From assembly GCA_022414725.1 (NCBI GenBank), contig CM039463.1, positions 71,936,724 through 72,000,723 on the forward strand: a DNA stretch of 64,000 nt. Reading direction: 5' to 3'. Within the stretch, counting starts at the first letter, position 1; each line of letters starts with the position of its first letter. Both the position numbers and the translations under genes were made by a program. The stretch comes from Microglena sp. YARC (Eukaryota > Chlorophyta > Chlorophyceae > Chlamydomonadales > Chlamydomonadaceae). The notes beneath the pieces were generated by a model, which was not told where the DNA came from, did not search any database, and worked only from the letters and a program-made list of their open reading frames with translations. Shown here piece after piece: positions 52,940 through 64,000 of this stretch.

Positions 52940-54125
52940 AATGGAAGGATGTGAGACTTGCTGAGCTGGTCATCCATGGGCTTGCTGTAAGTCTGGGGGA
53001 TCTCGCACATCAGTGGGGCCATTGGGATCTTCCTAGCCATGTGCTGAGCATGGGGGAAGCTGCATGGGCTGTCGAGAGGAAGGAACAGAAGAGGCCATGA
53101 TAGCTGAAAGGGGCTGGGAAGAAGTATACCAGGTGTAGGATTGACTCCCATGCAAGAAGGAAGGGCTGAAAGTGTGTTTGGGAACTCGAGTGTCAGACAC
53201 CAGATTCCAGATTTGGACACAGCACTCGACAACCGTTCCAGATCTGGGGCTAGATCTGGACCAAGATCAGTCGGCAGATCTGCGTAAGATCCCAGATCAA
53301 GATCTGATGCTGATACTGTCTTTGTCTTCATTGCCTGTTGTTGTACCTGCCCAGACCAGTCCCTTTTAGGTTTTCGCTTTGCTTCCAGTTGTCTTTCTTC
53401 TTTTCTGGTTTGCCTCCCTGCTTTGGCTTGTTTTGCAAGTTCTCCTTAGTTTGCTTCCCCTATTTCAATTTCCACCCTAAAGTTGCCTCTTAGTTTCCTC
53501 CTCAGTTGCCTCCTTAGTCCGCCCCCCCCCCTCCCTCCCCCCTTTTTTTTCCTCTAGTTTCTTGCATAGTTTTCGCTTTTAGGTCCTCCTTATCTGCATC
53601 TCCTCTTTTCAGTGCCTTCTGATCCGGTGACTGTTAGAGGTTTGGCAATGTTTATGGCCCCCCCCTTCTGAGGTCTTATTTCTTAGTAGTCCTACCCTTC
53701 TCTTGGGGACTTCCTGTTTTGGCTCTTCTTGCCTCTCTGGTTTGTTTTGTCTTTCTGTTCGTCTCCTTTGTCCTTTCGTCGCCCTGGTGGTGTCCGTCCT
53801 TAAGCTGTCCCTTACGCCGTTCCTTGTCTTTTTCTTTGGTCTTTTCTCTTGGCACAAAGGGCTAGGTTTTATCAGTTTGCCGCCTTTTCTGTTCCCGCCC
53901 TTTGTAAAAAAAAAAAAAAAAAAAAAAGACCAGGCTGGCTGAGACACTGCTGCTATTGCAGGGCTGAAGGGGGAAGCAGAGAGTATCAGAGGGGCAATTC
54001 GCACACTGAGTCGGCTTAGAGCTTCACGACGAGCAGCAAGAAACTGTAACGTATTGGGGAAGAGTGAGAAAAAGGCTGTCGAAGTTGAGGTCGGCAGAAG
54101 GAGTGAGTCGTCCAGGTGATGCATT
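52940..54125 (-). mobile_element. LINE-A 5' fragment, split by a LINE-A tail
   Basis: 52940-53204 and 53928-54125 are the reverse complement of the LINE-A region ~8060-8480 (start of ORF1 and second monomer). They are split at TCAGACC by the tail at 53205-53927. The 5' side stops at 54125 against Copia-3. Confidence 0.85.
53205..53927 (+). mobile_element. Nested LINE-A 3' end at TCAGACC
   Basis: It begins in the last codons of the acidic tail (CCAGATTTGGACACAGC), includes the whole 3' UTR and ends in poly(A) 53906-53927. The flanks are TCAGAC(A)CC on the left and GACCAGGCTGG on the right; the empty site at 29151 reads TCAGACCAGGCTGG. The target duplication is AGACC. Confidence 0.9.
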
Positions 54126-55060
54126 TTCTTGGAGGCTGCTGCTGTAAGTCAAGGAGTTGGGTGTGCCTGTCTAGTTTCTCTTACTGGACATGCATGTTAC
54201 ACTTGACTCTGATGGCAGGTGTTTTGTTCAAGATCAAACCTCTCCCACACTCCTAACATTGTTGATCTGGTGGAGCAGTTTGGTCTACCTCTGCAGCCAG
54301 CCCAAGTTCTCTGCCCCATGGCTAAGTGCACTATCACTGATGCCCCTGGAGATTCCACCTGCCTCTAATAGCCAGTACCTTTCTCTTGTAGGTGCTTTGG
54401 CTATAACCGGCTACCTGCACCAGGCCTGATATTTCTTTTGCTTGTCAGCCATCTGTCTGGTTTTCTGCTCACGCCTACTGTCCTCCTCTGGGGGGCAGCA
54501 AGCGCTTTGGCTTTTGTATTTGAGGACTCAATTCCCACCTGGGCCTCTCACTTACACCCACAGCCCTGAGTTTCTCTTTTTACTGTCTTCTAGTGAATCC
54601 CTTTGACTGATGATGGGTCTGACAGGTGAGGTCTCAGACAGGCTATGCTGTGCTTGCTTGGTGTGCTGGGGTAGCCTAAGTGAACTGGATTGAGCAAAGA
54701 GGCAACCTATGCTGTTGGCCATACTACGCTCTAGTGAGGCTGAGTATTAGGCCCTGTCTCAGACTGCCGAGAGCCCGAGGTGCAAATGGTTGAAAGAAAG
54801 TTGAGGGCTGATTGGGGTTGCCATGTATACCACTGTCACCATTCAGTGCATGGACGAGACCTGGGGTCTACTGAGACTCTGGGCCAATCGACAACTGGCA
54901 AGCTGATTCTCGCAGCAAAGCACATGATGTGATCATTCATCATCTATATCAAAGGAGTTGGTGGAGGATGTCAGCTGGATGTTGCCTATGTTAACACCAA
55001 GGACAACTGTGCTGACCTCCTTTTCTTCCAACCCCTTGATCCTGCTTTGTCTCTGGCGGT
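54126..55060 (+). pseudogene. Copia-3 RT end and RNase H, degraded
   Basis: Same family as Copia-2: HVTLDSDGRCFVQ, LLTLLIWWSSLVYL (out of frame), SNSQYLSLVGAL, and near the end VAYVNTKDNCAD. Substitutions and indels are dense across the middle, where the catalytic Asp motifs are hard to read in one frame. This is an old, non-functional copy. Confidence 0.82.
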
Positions 55061-55800
55061 TTGTCGCATGCACGGAATGCATTCCGCACTTCCACTTAGG
55101 GTCATTTGTTTTTTCTGGGTTACATCTGTCTCTTTGGTTATCATTGGTTGGCATTAGGTTTCCTATTCGCCCAGATTGTGGTTTTCTATACCTGAAGTAC
55201 GGTTGTTAACCTACTTTGATATTCGGTTTGTCATCGCATATATTTCTAGCTTGGCAACTTTTTTTTTTTCTGCCTAGTTCATTCCTTCCTCTGACCCTTT
55301 TGGGTTTCATTTGAAGTTCTCTCCGGATTTCGGAGTTCTTTTTGATTTTTTTTTTCTTTTAATTCTGTAACATATAGTTCTATGACACCTGTACCATAGG
55401 TGGAGAGGTAGTATTGTATGTCACCTGCGATATAGGTGGAGTATCAGCATCAATTGCGGTTCACTCAATCGTTTTATGACTCGGTGACTACTTATGTACT
55501 TCCTTAGAACTATCGGTACAGACAGTAACTCCTTTGCTGTCTGTACTGTGTCAGCTTCCCGTAGACTGTGTCATCCTTCATGACACGGTGACAGCTTCCT
55601 GTTGGCTGCGTCACGCGGACCTGACACGCGCTGTATAGCCTGTACCCTGATTAGGTTTTCCAGGGCTTTCCACCCCCTTTTCCTCCGCTGGTGCCTTGGC
55701 TGGTTCCAGTCATGTAGTATTCTCATACTCCGTGTATAGATTGGCACGTCTGACCGTGCAAGCATCTGTCCACTCTTTGAAGTGTTTAAGCTGATATAAA
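55061..55800 (+). repeat. Copia-3 3' end and LTR
   Basis: It follows the RNase H stop. 55450-55795 matches the Copia-2 LTR remnants at 35655-36160 in reverse complement, so at least that part is LTR. A possible LTR start is TGTAACATATAG at 55366, but no clear polypurine tract precedes it. The LTR includes short internal repeats (GTGACAGCTTCC, TGTGTCA). Confidence 0.6.
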
Positions 55801-55980
55801 AAAAGAAGCCCAAAACAGAAAGTCAAAGAGAGGGGCTATGACTAATAATAAAAGATCTTAAAGATCGGGAGGGGGGGGGGGGGGGGGGACAAAAAAACAT
55901 TGCAACCTCTATCAGTCACGCGCTCAGAAGAAGACTGAAAGAAGGGGTGATGCAAACTAAGGACCGGACTTAGAAGGAAA
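55801..55980 (-). mobile_element. LINE-A 3' UTR fragment without poly(A)
   Basis: Reverse complement of the 3' UTR from AGAAGCCCAAAAC through a G tract (55870-55888) to the TTAGTTTGCATC segment. The hairpin and poly(A) are absent. It joins the Copia-3 LTR on one side and ORF1 sequence on the other. Confidence 0.7.
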
Positions 55981-56734
55981 AAGCCCCTAAGCTGTCCTCC
56001 AGAGTCTCCCCTATCCCAGCTATCTCTGCCCGACCCTGGACGCCTGCGGACCCGCGTCTCAACCCGTTTCCCATCTCTGAATGCGCAGCTACTGCTGGTT
56101 GCTGCCCGCATCTCAAGGCAACCAGACTCTCCTGCCTCTGTTCCTTTTTATTTCTCCTCCACTCCCTCATCCTGTCACCTCCCTCTTCCGCCAGCCACTG
56201 GCGACCCACGTCCATACACACCCATCTTTTACCTCTCTCACGCAATCACCTCCTTTTTTGATAATGGGGCCAATCTCTTTTTCTTCCTTGTCCCCCTCCA
56301 GCCTTTCAGCGATATGGACTATCCTTCAAGACACCAGGCATGATCCGCTTTTGCTGCCGCATTTGTCTCAACCTTTGGGAGTGACCCTTATTGGACACCT
56401 TGTGCGCACTCCTTCCACTTTCACATGTCATCACGACTTGGTTTCATATAGGACACTCCTTCGTGTCTAGCTGAGGGTGGAACAAAGGGGGAAAAAGGGG
56501 GGACCGGGAAAAGGCACACTGATAAGACTTGCCTTTGGTGACCAAGGAGAAAAGACAAAGAAAGACAAAAACGCAAAGGGACAAGCAATGGGAACGGACA
56601 AACCTGGGCGATGACAACGAAGAGTTCTCCGAACCCTTTTTTATGCCTTCTCGATCCACTCCCCTTCTTCTCTTCCTCCCCTCATTCCCTTCGCGAGGTA
56701 TTGGCCTCCGCTCCTCCTACTCTTCTCTCTCATT
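55981..56734 (+). pseudogene. LINE-A ORF1 RING region, decayed
   Basis: Matches copy 1 at 11190-11830. The RING survives only in part: CRICLN, then ITTWF, with the central Cys/His residues lost to indels. At 56475-56610 it is interrupted by an antisense LINE-A tail without poly(T), joined at a shared GCGA. The acidic DDNEEFSEPF sequence follows at ~56610. Confidence 0.75.
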
Positions 56735-56823
56735 AGTTTAGTTTTTCTTCCTCGGTCAGCATAGGGCTAGTGTTTTTATCAGATGTTCTTTTCTGGTTCC
56801 TCCTATGTAAAAAAAAAAAAAAA
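56735..56823 (+). mobile_element. LINE-B tail inserted in ORF1 fragment
   Basis: TTTTTCTTCCTCGGTC through TCCTATGT plus 14 A. ORF1 sequence continues on the other side (CCTCGTTTTCTTCTCCAGC), so the insertion is recognisable although both flanks are eroded. Confidence 0.8.
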
Positions 56824-57140
56824 TTTCTCCTTTTCCCTCGTTTTCTTCTCCAGCTTGACATCACTCGGCTGAGCATACACCCCATAGGTTTTTTTAATCT
56901 TAGCTATTCGCATAGTCACTTTAGTTTGCATCTCCTCGTTTTCAGTCTTCTTTCGGTACTGGATAGAGGTTTGCAATGTTTTTCCCCTCCCCTTCTTAGG
57001 TCTTTTTTTTCTTAAGTAGTTCCTAGCCTTCTCTTGGGCTTCCTGTTTTTTGGCTCCTTCTCTTGCTCTCTGGTCTTGTTTGTCTTCTGTTCTTGTCCTC
57101 CTTTGTCCTTCAGCCCCGCCAGTGTGGGTGACCGTCCCCT
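56824..57140 (+). mobile_element. LINE-A ORF1 and 3' UTR remnants
   Basis: 56824-56887 continues the ORF1 fragment (matches copy 1 11838-11893). 56890-57140 is degenerate LINE-A 3' UTR (GTTTGCATCTCC, CTTCTCTTGGGCTTCCTG, CTCCTTTGTCC) that ends before the hairpin, without poly(A). Confidence 0.7.
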
Positions 57141-57584
57141 TATTGTAATATCTATATATACACTCAAGAAATCAACAGTCGTGAATCGTGGTGGTCCGCT
57201 GGTGGTCCGTGTGGTTTGGTGGTGTCATGCGTAACCCGACTTAACCCGACTTCCTGGCCCAGACATTTCCGCAGGCCCAGCCATATCGACGCGCTCAGAC
57301 GCCAATTCGCACGCTCAGCCCATTCACAGCTTTTAATCCCTCCTGCTTCAACTTCTCCCTGATTGGCCTCCCTGCAACAATTCTGCTTAAATGCAACCAT
57401 CAGCCCTTCCGCGTATTATAACGCTGTTGCTCATACGCCCGATTTCTCTTTTCCGCCGCCTGAGTTCATCCACTGATTTTGGTAGCGCTACAGTTTGTCT
57501 CTCAGCTTTTTCCTCCTGATCTCATGCAAGACTCTTTCCTTGCGTCAAAAGACCAGTCGTCTGCGACACCTCTACATATGCACG
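57141..57584. other. Unassigned sequence before the 170-bp array
   Basis: No match within the window and no convincing open frame. It contains ATATCTATATATACAC and two GGTGGTCCG(C/T) repeats. It may be unique host DNA. Confidence 0.35.
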
Positions 57585-59575
57585 ATCCTTTCCCTCCAGC
57601 TGCGCTCGCGATGAAGCGCTGCCTCTTGAAGTCCTTCTGCCTGCCCAGCTTCACAGCCATGAGCTGGAATGCAAGACCGTCTCCACACCTTGCTATTAAC
57701 CCCAGCACCACATTCCCCTACTGTCAACCTCTACAATAGCTCGATTCTGAACTCCCCTCTGCTACACCTCCGCGCATAGAAGCGCTGCCTTGAGCCCTTC
57801 CTGCCTGCCCGCTTCACAAGCCATAGCTGGAATGCCAAGACCCGTCTCCAACCACCTGCTATTAACCCCAGCCACCACTTTCACTACTTGATTCAACTCT
57901 ACATAGCTCGATTCTGAACTCCCTCTGCCTACACTCCGCGCATGAAGCCGCTGCTCTGAGCCCTTCCTGCTTGCCCGCTTCACAAGCCATAGCTGGAATG
58001 CCAAGACGTCTCCACACCTGCTATTAACCCAGCCACCACTTTCCACTACTTTCAACCTCTACTATAGCTCGATTCTGAACTCCCTCCGCCTACACTCCGC
58101 GCATGAAGCGCTGCTCTGAGTAACCTTTCCTGGCCTGCCGCTCTAAACAAGCCTAAGATAAGTTGGAAATGCCAAGACCGTCTCCACAACTGCTATTAAC
58201 CCAGCACACTTTCCCACCTACTTGCACCTCTTACCATAGCTCGATTCTGATCCTCCGCCTACACGCTCCTGCCGCGTACAGAAGCCTGCTCTTCCGTGCA
58301 CTTGCTCTTGTCACCAGCCATAGCCATGGAATGCCAGCCCGTCGTCTTCCCGCACCCCTGCTTCTCAAGCACCATGCATAGCTGGATGCAACGAGCATAC
58401 CTCGTCTCCACAGCTTACAGGAGGTCTTATATGCTTAGTTAACGCCAGCCACCAGGACCACGTCTCCATACCCATAGGACGGCTAGCTTTCAAAGCCTCG
58501 TACACTCATTTCCTGGTACTGCGCCCAACTCGATCTACGAGCTCCAACCGCGCGCTACACTCCGCGCATAAGGAAGCGCTGCCTCTGGAGCCCAATTCTT
58601 GCCTGCGCGCTTCACAAGCGCATAGCTGGAATGCCAAAGACCCGCTTCTCCATCCAACCTGCTATTAACCCAGCCACCATTTCCCTACAGCTTCAAACCT
58701 CTACATAGCTCGGATTCTGAACTCCTCGCGCCTACACCTCCGCGCATGATGAAGCGCTGCCTCTGAGCCCTTCCTGCTGCCTGTGCCGCTTTCACAAGCC
58801 ATAGCTGGGAATGCCAAGAACGTCTCCACACCCTGCTATTAACCCAGCCACCACTTTCCCCTACTTCAACCTCTACATAGCTTCGATTCTGAACTCCCTC
58901 CGCCTACAGCATCCGCGCATGAAGCGTAACTCTGAGCCTTCCTGCCTGCCCGCTTCACACAGCCATAGCTGGAATGTCCAAAGACCATCCGTACCTACAC
59001 CACCTGCTATTAACCCCAGCTCCTACCACTTTCCCCCTACTTCAACTCTACATAGCTCGATTCTGCACTCCCCTCCGCCTAACACCTCCGCGCATGAAGC
59101 GCTGCCTCTGAACCTTCCTGACCTGCCCGCTTCACAACAAGCCATTAGCTTGGAATGCCAAACCCTACTCCCACCACCTGCTTATTAACCCAGCCACCAC
59201 TTTCCCCCTACTTCAACCTCTACATAGCTCGATTTCTGAACTCCCCCTCGCCTACACCTTCTCTGCGCATGAAGCGCTGCCTTTGAGCCCTTCCTGCCTG
59301 CCCGCTTCACAAGCCATAGCTGGAATGCCAAGACCCGTCTCCAACCACCTGCTATTAACACCCAGCCACCACTTTCCCCTACTTCAACCTCTAACATAGC
59401 TCGATTCTGAACTCCCCTCCGCCTACACCGTCCGCAGCATGAAGCGCTGCCTCTGAGCCCTTCCTGCCTGCCCGCTTCACAAGCCATAGCTGGAATGCCA
59501 AGGACCCGTCTCCACCACCTGCTATTAACCTCGCCAGCCACCACTTTCCCCCTACTTCAAACCTCTAAATTGCCT
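57585..59575 (+). repeat. ~170-bp tandem array, about 11 units
   Basis: The marker TAGCTCGATTCTGAACTCC recurs at about 57738, 57905, 58066, 58238, 58707, 58879, 59054, 59226 and 59398, with a degenerate copy near 58525; spacing is 161-182 bp. Each unit also has CGCATGAAGCGCTGCC and CATAGCTGGAATGCCAAGAC. Units are far more diverged than the 422-bp satellite and full of small indels. There is no conserved reading frame. The unit length is in the range common for centromeric or nucleosome-phased satellites, but that role is only speculation. Confidence 0.85.
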
Positions 59576-60591
59576 GCACCTTCAAAAAAAAAAAACGCCT
59601 GCTCGCTAGGGCGCGCGCCGAGAAGCTCCTACCTCGCTCCTCGTTTCCGTGTGGTGGATGCTTTGGAAGCCTTGTCTTCTGTCTCTTCAACTTTCTATCT
59701 TCCAACTTCCCTCCCTCGCCTCCCTCCCTCCCTCCTCCCCTCCCTTCCCCCAAACTCCTCCCCCTCACAACTCCTTTTTATCCACCTCTTCCTCCACCTC
59801 CTCTTTCTCCTCTCCCTTTCATCCTTGCCCTCCTTTCGCTCCATCAACCTCGCTCCTTATGCCCGCAGTGCTGCTGCTGCAACCAAGAAGCCGCCTATGT
59901 CGTGGCCCCCTGTCAGCAAGGAGAGACTCTCTTTAGCTCCCTTCATGCCCTGTCAGTATCCTCCGCCCAAACGATCCCCACTTCCGACAATCCTTCTCAC
60001 TCCCAGCCAACAGTCCTCTTTCTCCCATTGGCATACCAGGTGGTTCCTCTATGGCTGTCCGGCTCAATCTTGGGCAGTGTGCAGAGCTGGGTCCCAGACT
60101 GCTAGCATTGATAACCTGCTGGCTTTCCTCTTGAACAACTTTATTCCCCTGGGTCTTCAGGTGTACAGTTTCCTCCCTTGCCCTTACTGCACGCGCTAGC
60201 AATCGTGTCACCATCTCATTATACTGCTTCGTTCACTCCGAGAGATGGCATAGCTGCTAAACACGCTTTCACCCGGTCCATAACAATCTTTCCTTGTCCT
60301 CCTTCCATCAGGCATCATCTCCTTCCCCCCCCCCCGGATTCAACCCTTCACCAACACCACGTTATGCTGGTTTTTCCGGCTAGAACAGCCGCTTCATGCC
60401 CCCCCCTTCTTCTCATCTGCCCCTCCAACACCTGCCGACATTGCTCTGGGGACCACTTTCGTTCTCTTCCCCCACTCTGACTTCCAGCCCCATGACCCTC
60501 GATCAGTTACCCTCAAACTCCGAGGTTTGCGCAACTGGAATAACCCACCGCATTGGTGTGGCATCTGCTTTTCCTCTCTGGCTTCAGGTTG
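59576..60591 (+). pseudogene. Unrecognised coding-like region
   Basis: After a 12-A run (59584-59595) the sequence is pyrimidine-rich. The frame 59495-60199 encodes Ser/Pro/Leu-rich sequence and then KPPMSWPPVSKERLSLAPF. Near 60478-60590 another frame reads DFQPHDPRSVTLKLRGLRN and WNNPPHWCGICFSSLASG, which looks protein-like. I do not recognise it; ORF1 of a third LINE is one possibility because of its resemblance in composition to LINE-A ORF1. It is interrupted by the dispersed repeat at 60592. Confidence 0.4.
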
Positions 60592-61028
60592 GAGTGATGC
60601 CCTAATGCACAGGCTACCGGTTTTATTTGCTTTAAAGTGCCAGCTGCTTTAGTGCGCCTTTAAGGTTTTCCTTGCTGGTCAGTGGATCTTGTGGGGGTTC
60701 TACCCTTTCACCGTCCAGGACGTTTTCTAAGGAGTTTGATTTGCTTCTTTAGATACCATGTTAGTTTTCGCTTTGGCCCTTCCTGTTTTTTTGGTTGCAT
60801 GCCCGCGCCTCTGGTCGTCTTTGCAGAGCTTGCTGATCTGCATGGGTGACCTAGGGACATGTTACTAGGCTGCTGAGAGTATGTGCTGGTTTGCTACAGG
60901 AGTGATGCCCTGATGCACTGGCCTGTTACAGGAGTGATGCCCTGCAGTGTTTTAATCTTAGATCAGCAAAGACCTTCAGGGGTGCATGCCTTTCCTTCTT
61001 TTTCTGTGTGTTTGCTCTTAGAGGTTAC
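60592..61028 (+). repeat. Second copy of the GTGATGCCC dispersed repeat
   Basis: Closely matches 51215-51670, including AAAGTGCCAGCTGC, GTCAGTGGATCTTGTGG and TTAGATCAGCAAAGACCTTC. Both copies end at GAGGTTACA with a retroelement inserted at exactly that point: LINE-B here, LINE-A at 51671. Confidence 0.8.
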
Positions 61029-61311
61029 AGTGGTGTTTTATTGGTTGGGGAGGAAACAGTGTTGCTTGGAGGTGGGGGTGGTGCTCGGAAGGCCCTTTGT
61101 CCTTTGTCCTCCTAGTAATTAGTTTGTGTCCCTCGTTCTTTTGTCCCCTAGTCTTTTCGTCTTTTGTCTTGGATTTTTGTCTTAGCGGACGTTAGGTCCA
61201 TGTCTTCTAGTCTTCTACTTTGGTTTTTCTTCCTTGTTCACATAGGGCTAGGTTTTATCAGATGTTCCCTTCCTGGTTTCCTCCGTATGTACAAAAAAAA
61301 AAAAAAAAAAA
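61029..61311 (+). mobile_element. LINE-B 3' end
   Basis: Starts at GTGGTGTTTTATTGGTTGGGG, as at 36911 and 52605, and ends in poly(A) 61293-61311. The hairpin arms are ACATAGGG and a mutated CCGTATGT. The right flank GTTAT and left flank GTTAC may be an imperfect target duplication. Confidence 0.88.
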
Positions 61312-62308
61312 GTTATCCCCCCTCCTCTTTTTACCATCTTGGCTGAGTATTATGCTCCCTTCCTCTTTACATGAGTTCTCTCTCCCGCCCAGCAGTGAAG
61401 AACACCTCTACTATTTGGGCCATCATCTTCCCAACCAACCCCTTCTGTGGACCCTTTTACCCTCGGCTCCAACGAGACTGGAACCATCTCGGGCCACTCG
61501 CACAAAGTGAAAGTCACAGTGGTCCCAGCTACGGCCAGATCTGTCCTCTCCCCCCTTTCCTACCCTCCACCTCTCCCCTTATCCCCTTCTCCAAACCCCC
61601 ATTGCACATCATACCCTCTTGACTACCTGTGGGCCCATTCTCCACAGACCCCCCTCGTGGCGCACCCATCTGCTACCTGGCGCCGCCGTGACCTCAACTC
61701 CCCTACCACCCTCCCCTTCAAGGTCCACTACCAGACCTCCTCCTCGGCTACCAATCCAGCACGCCTCTCTCTAATCCTCTGATGCCCCCCATCTTCCAAC
61801 CGGCGCCTACCCTCACCCCCCCTTCTTTCTGCAAGATGAGGAGACAGTTCTGCAAATTCTTTGAGAAAATGGCAACTCTCCGACTTGACATCGAGGACGT
61901 AGAAGATGAGGATGACTCTAACCTTGTTGGCTTTTACATCTAACTCTACATGGTTTCTATGGCCACCTTCCACGCCCACAGCTACACGCACACTCCCCTC
62001 CTTCTCTCCCAAATCCCCCCTTCCACCCCCCTTCCTTTTGTACCCATCCCCACCATCCCCCCTCCTCCGCTTAAATCCAACTTCTCCCCTCTGCTTACCC
62101 TTCTTCCCCCCTTCCTCCTCTTGCATCCCATCCTCCCCTTCCCTTCTTCAATCCCTTCCCCCTTCCTATCTCCCACCCTCTTCCTCCCATTTCCCTCCTT
62201 TTCCTTTCCTTCCCTCTTCCCATTGCCTTAGTGGGTCACTATTTCTTTTCCTCGGATCCAATCACAACCTCCTCACCGTCAACGCCCCTCCTCCCCTGTA
62301 ACCTCCTG
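61312..62308 (+). pseudogene. Unrecognised pyrimidine-rich coding-like region
   Basis: Frames include NTSTIWAIIFPTNPFCGPFY (61371-61622), then in another frame GSNETGTISGHSHKVKVTVV (61447-61782), then near 61830-61942 FCKFFEKMATLRLDIEDVED ending NLVGFYI and a stop. The last segment looks like a protein C-terminus. The remainder is CCT/TCC low-complexity sequence. It may be the continuation of the 59576-60591 region across the repeat and LINE-B insertions. Function unknown. Confidence 0.4.
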
Positions 62309-62857
62309 TTATTGGAAGGGCGCATGTTGCTATGCAATGCTTGGCTTCCAAGTTCATCTTCCAGGCTAACTTTGCATCACCACCAGCGCCTCTCCGCCAG
62401 CAGTTGCAATCTTCTCTCAATGCCTTTGTAGCAACCTCTAGCCTGCAGGAGGAGGAATCACCACGTCCAGGACACCTCTTCCCCCGCTTCGGGACAGCCG
62501 TCCTTCCTTTTCATCGAGGAGGGCTTGCTGTACCCCATCTTGCTTCCCACTCGGCTGCTATGCTGGCCAAGACCACATGGCTCCTCTTCAGTTACACAGG
62601 TCACCCCTGGCAGCAGCTCTACCGTCACGAGATTTCTCGGGCTGTGCGCCTTCCTCCAGGTCAGGCAAGTGGATACCATGCCCTGGTTACCGCCCCGTCT
62701 TCTGTGGACATCGCCTCAATCACCACCAACTTGGCCCGGGAAAGCGCAGAGGCTTTTCTCCTGCTGAACATTCGTAGAATTATCGCTCCGCCCATGCAGT
62801 GCCCCCAATCCATCCTGCTGGAAACCACCTTCAACAACACCCCTCCTTTTCCGTCCA
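62309..62857 (+). mobile_element. LINE-A internal fragment
   Basis: Begins GTTATTGGAAGGGCGCATG, the same position as the fragment at 18079, and ends at TTTTCCGTCCAT, where the next LINE-A poly(T) begins. It encodes part of the post-RT region (frame 62332-62860). Confidence 0.9.
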
Positions 62858-64000
62858 TTTTTTTTTTTTTTTTTTTTTTTACAAAGGGGGGAACCAGGAA
62901 AAGGCGCAACTGATAAAAACCTAGCCCTTTGTGACCAAGGAGAAAAGACCAAAGAAAAAAAGACAAGAACGGCTAAGGGACAGCTAAGGACGGACACCAC
63001 CTGGGCGACGTAAGGGACAAAAGAGGACGGGAACAGAAGACAAACAAACCAGAGAGGCAAGGAAGAAGCCAAAAACAGGAAGCCCAAGTGAAGGGGCTAG
63101 GACTACTAAGAAAAAAGACCTATGAATTGCCTGACCATTGCAACCTCTAACAGTCACCGGATCAGAAGACTGAAAGAGGAGATGCAAACTAAGGAGGACT
63201 AAAAGGAAAAACTATGCGAGAAACTAAGAGGAAAAAGGGGGGGGGGGGGGGGGGGGGGGGACTAAGAGGCAACTGAGGGGGAAACTAAGGAGGGCAACTA
63301 AGGGTGGAAACTGAACTAGGGGAAGCAAACTAAGGAGAAACTTGCAAAAAAACAAGCCAAAAGCAGGGAGGCAACCAGAAAAGAAAGAAAGACAACTGGA
63401 AGCAAAGCGAAAACCTAAAAGACTGGTCTGGGCAGGTAAACAACAGGAATGAAGACAAAGACAGGATCAAGATCTAGATCTTGATCTGGATCTTAGCGCA
63501 GATCTGGACCTTGATCTTGGTCCAGATCTAGCCCCAGATCAGGAACGTTGTCGAGTGCTGCTGTCCAAATCTGGAAACCTGATCCTGATCTGGGGCAGGG
63601 TCTTGGATCTTGGGCTTGGGCTGGATCTAGGTCAGGGTCAAGATCGGGGGCCTAGAGCTGGGGCTTGGGCTGGACCTAGGTCAGGGTCTAGATCAGGGTC
63701 TAGAGCTCGGAATGGGCTGGGTCTGGGTCAGGGTCTAGAGCAAGGTCTAGATCCGGGTAATGGGCTGGATCTGGGTCAGGGTCTAGATCAGGTCTAGAAC
63801 TAGGGCTTGGGCTGGGTCTGGATTGGGTCTGGGATTGTAGGGAGCGCTGGGCCATGGGATTGTCATTTCCATGGTGCGGGTATCAGGCTCCTGGTCACCG
63901 GGAGCGACCCCAATCATGGTGCAAAAGATCGGGGGGGTGGCCCATAAGCTTGCAAAGGAAGCCACTGTGAGAGAGCAATCTAGGCCACGCCACCAATCTT
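62858..64000 (-). mobile_element. LINE-A copy 9, 3' end, runs off the window
   Basis: Poly(T) 62858-62880, 3' UTR with a ~24-base G tract (63237-63260), acidic-tail coding repeats (63470-63830) and the FCTMIGVAPGDQEPD/SLWATPP region up to the window edge. The C-tract neighbourhood lost CCATAACATTG-type sequence near 63127 (TTGCCTGACC instead). It is inserted into the LINE-A fragment at ATGGACGG. Confidence 0.92.

Overview
This 64 kb window is eukaryotic and consists almost entirely of repetitive DNA: non-LTR retrotransposons with long poly(A) tails, Ty1/copia LTR elements and two satellite arrays, nested inside one another. I found no convincing intact host gene. The GT-AG intron candidate near 1.1 kb, the spliced-type transposon structures and the satellites rule out a prokaryote. 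The species cannot be read from the sequence; a repeat-rich heterochromatic or pericentromeric region of an alga, plant or similar large genome is a reasonable guess. Near-identical repeat copies differ mostly by single-base indels, often in homopolymers. Many frameshifts may therefore be long-read consensus errors rather than true mutations.

The dominant family is here called LINE-A. A full-length copy is about 10 kb. It has two tandem 5' monomers of 328 bp, then an ORF1 region with an N-terminal unrecognised domain, a Ser/Ala-repeat and proline-rich middle, and a RING-H2 finger followed by an acidic SUMO-interaction-like motif. An APE-type endonuclease (EN), a reverse transcriptase (RT; motif C is FADD), a Cys/His finger and a C-terminal acidic Asp-Leu-Asp-Pro repeat tail follow. 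The 3' UTR carries a hypervariable C tract and ends in a hairpin directly before poly(A). Copy 1 (+, 7567-18078) and copy 2 (-, 19747-29783) are both full length and face each other tail to tail around a 1.7 kb LINE-A fragment. A second family, LINE-B, is seen mainly as 3' tails. Its terminal hairpin matches that of LINE-A, with a compensatory base-pair change.

Layout: 0-1.7 kb, LINE-A 5' end, LINE-B tails and a possible host-gene fragment. 1.7-6.4 kb, LINE-A tail and a 422-bp satellite array. 6.4-7.6 kb, Copia-1 LTR and RNase H. 7.6-29.8 kb, the two full-length LINE-A copies. 29.8-36.2 kb, Copia-2 broken up by four LINE insertions. 36.2-38 kb, an endonuclease fragment with a LINE-B tail, and simple repeats. 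38-50 kb, one LINE-A copy containing a LINE-A insertion that itself contains a LINE-A insertion. 50-52.6 kb, a second satellite block, a diverged dispersed repeat and a LINE-A tail. 52.6-57.1 kb, degraded LINE-A, LINE-B and Copia-3. 57.6-59.6 kb, a ~170-bp tandem array. 59.6-62.3 kb, unrecognised pyrimidine-rich coding-like DNA. 62.3-64 kb, further LINE-A copies running off the edge.

The notable biology is the LINE-A/LINE-B system: an E3-ligase-like ORF1, tandem promoter monomers, an acidic polymerase tail and a shared 3' hairpin that may let one enzyme mobilise both families.
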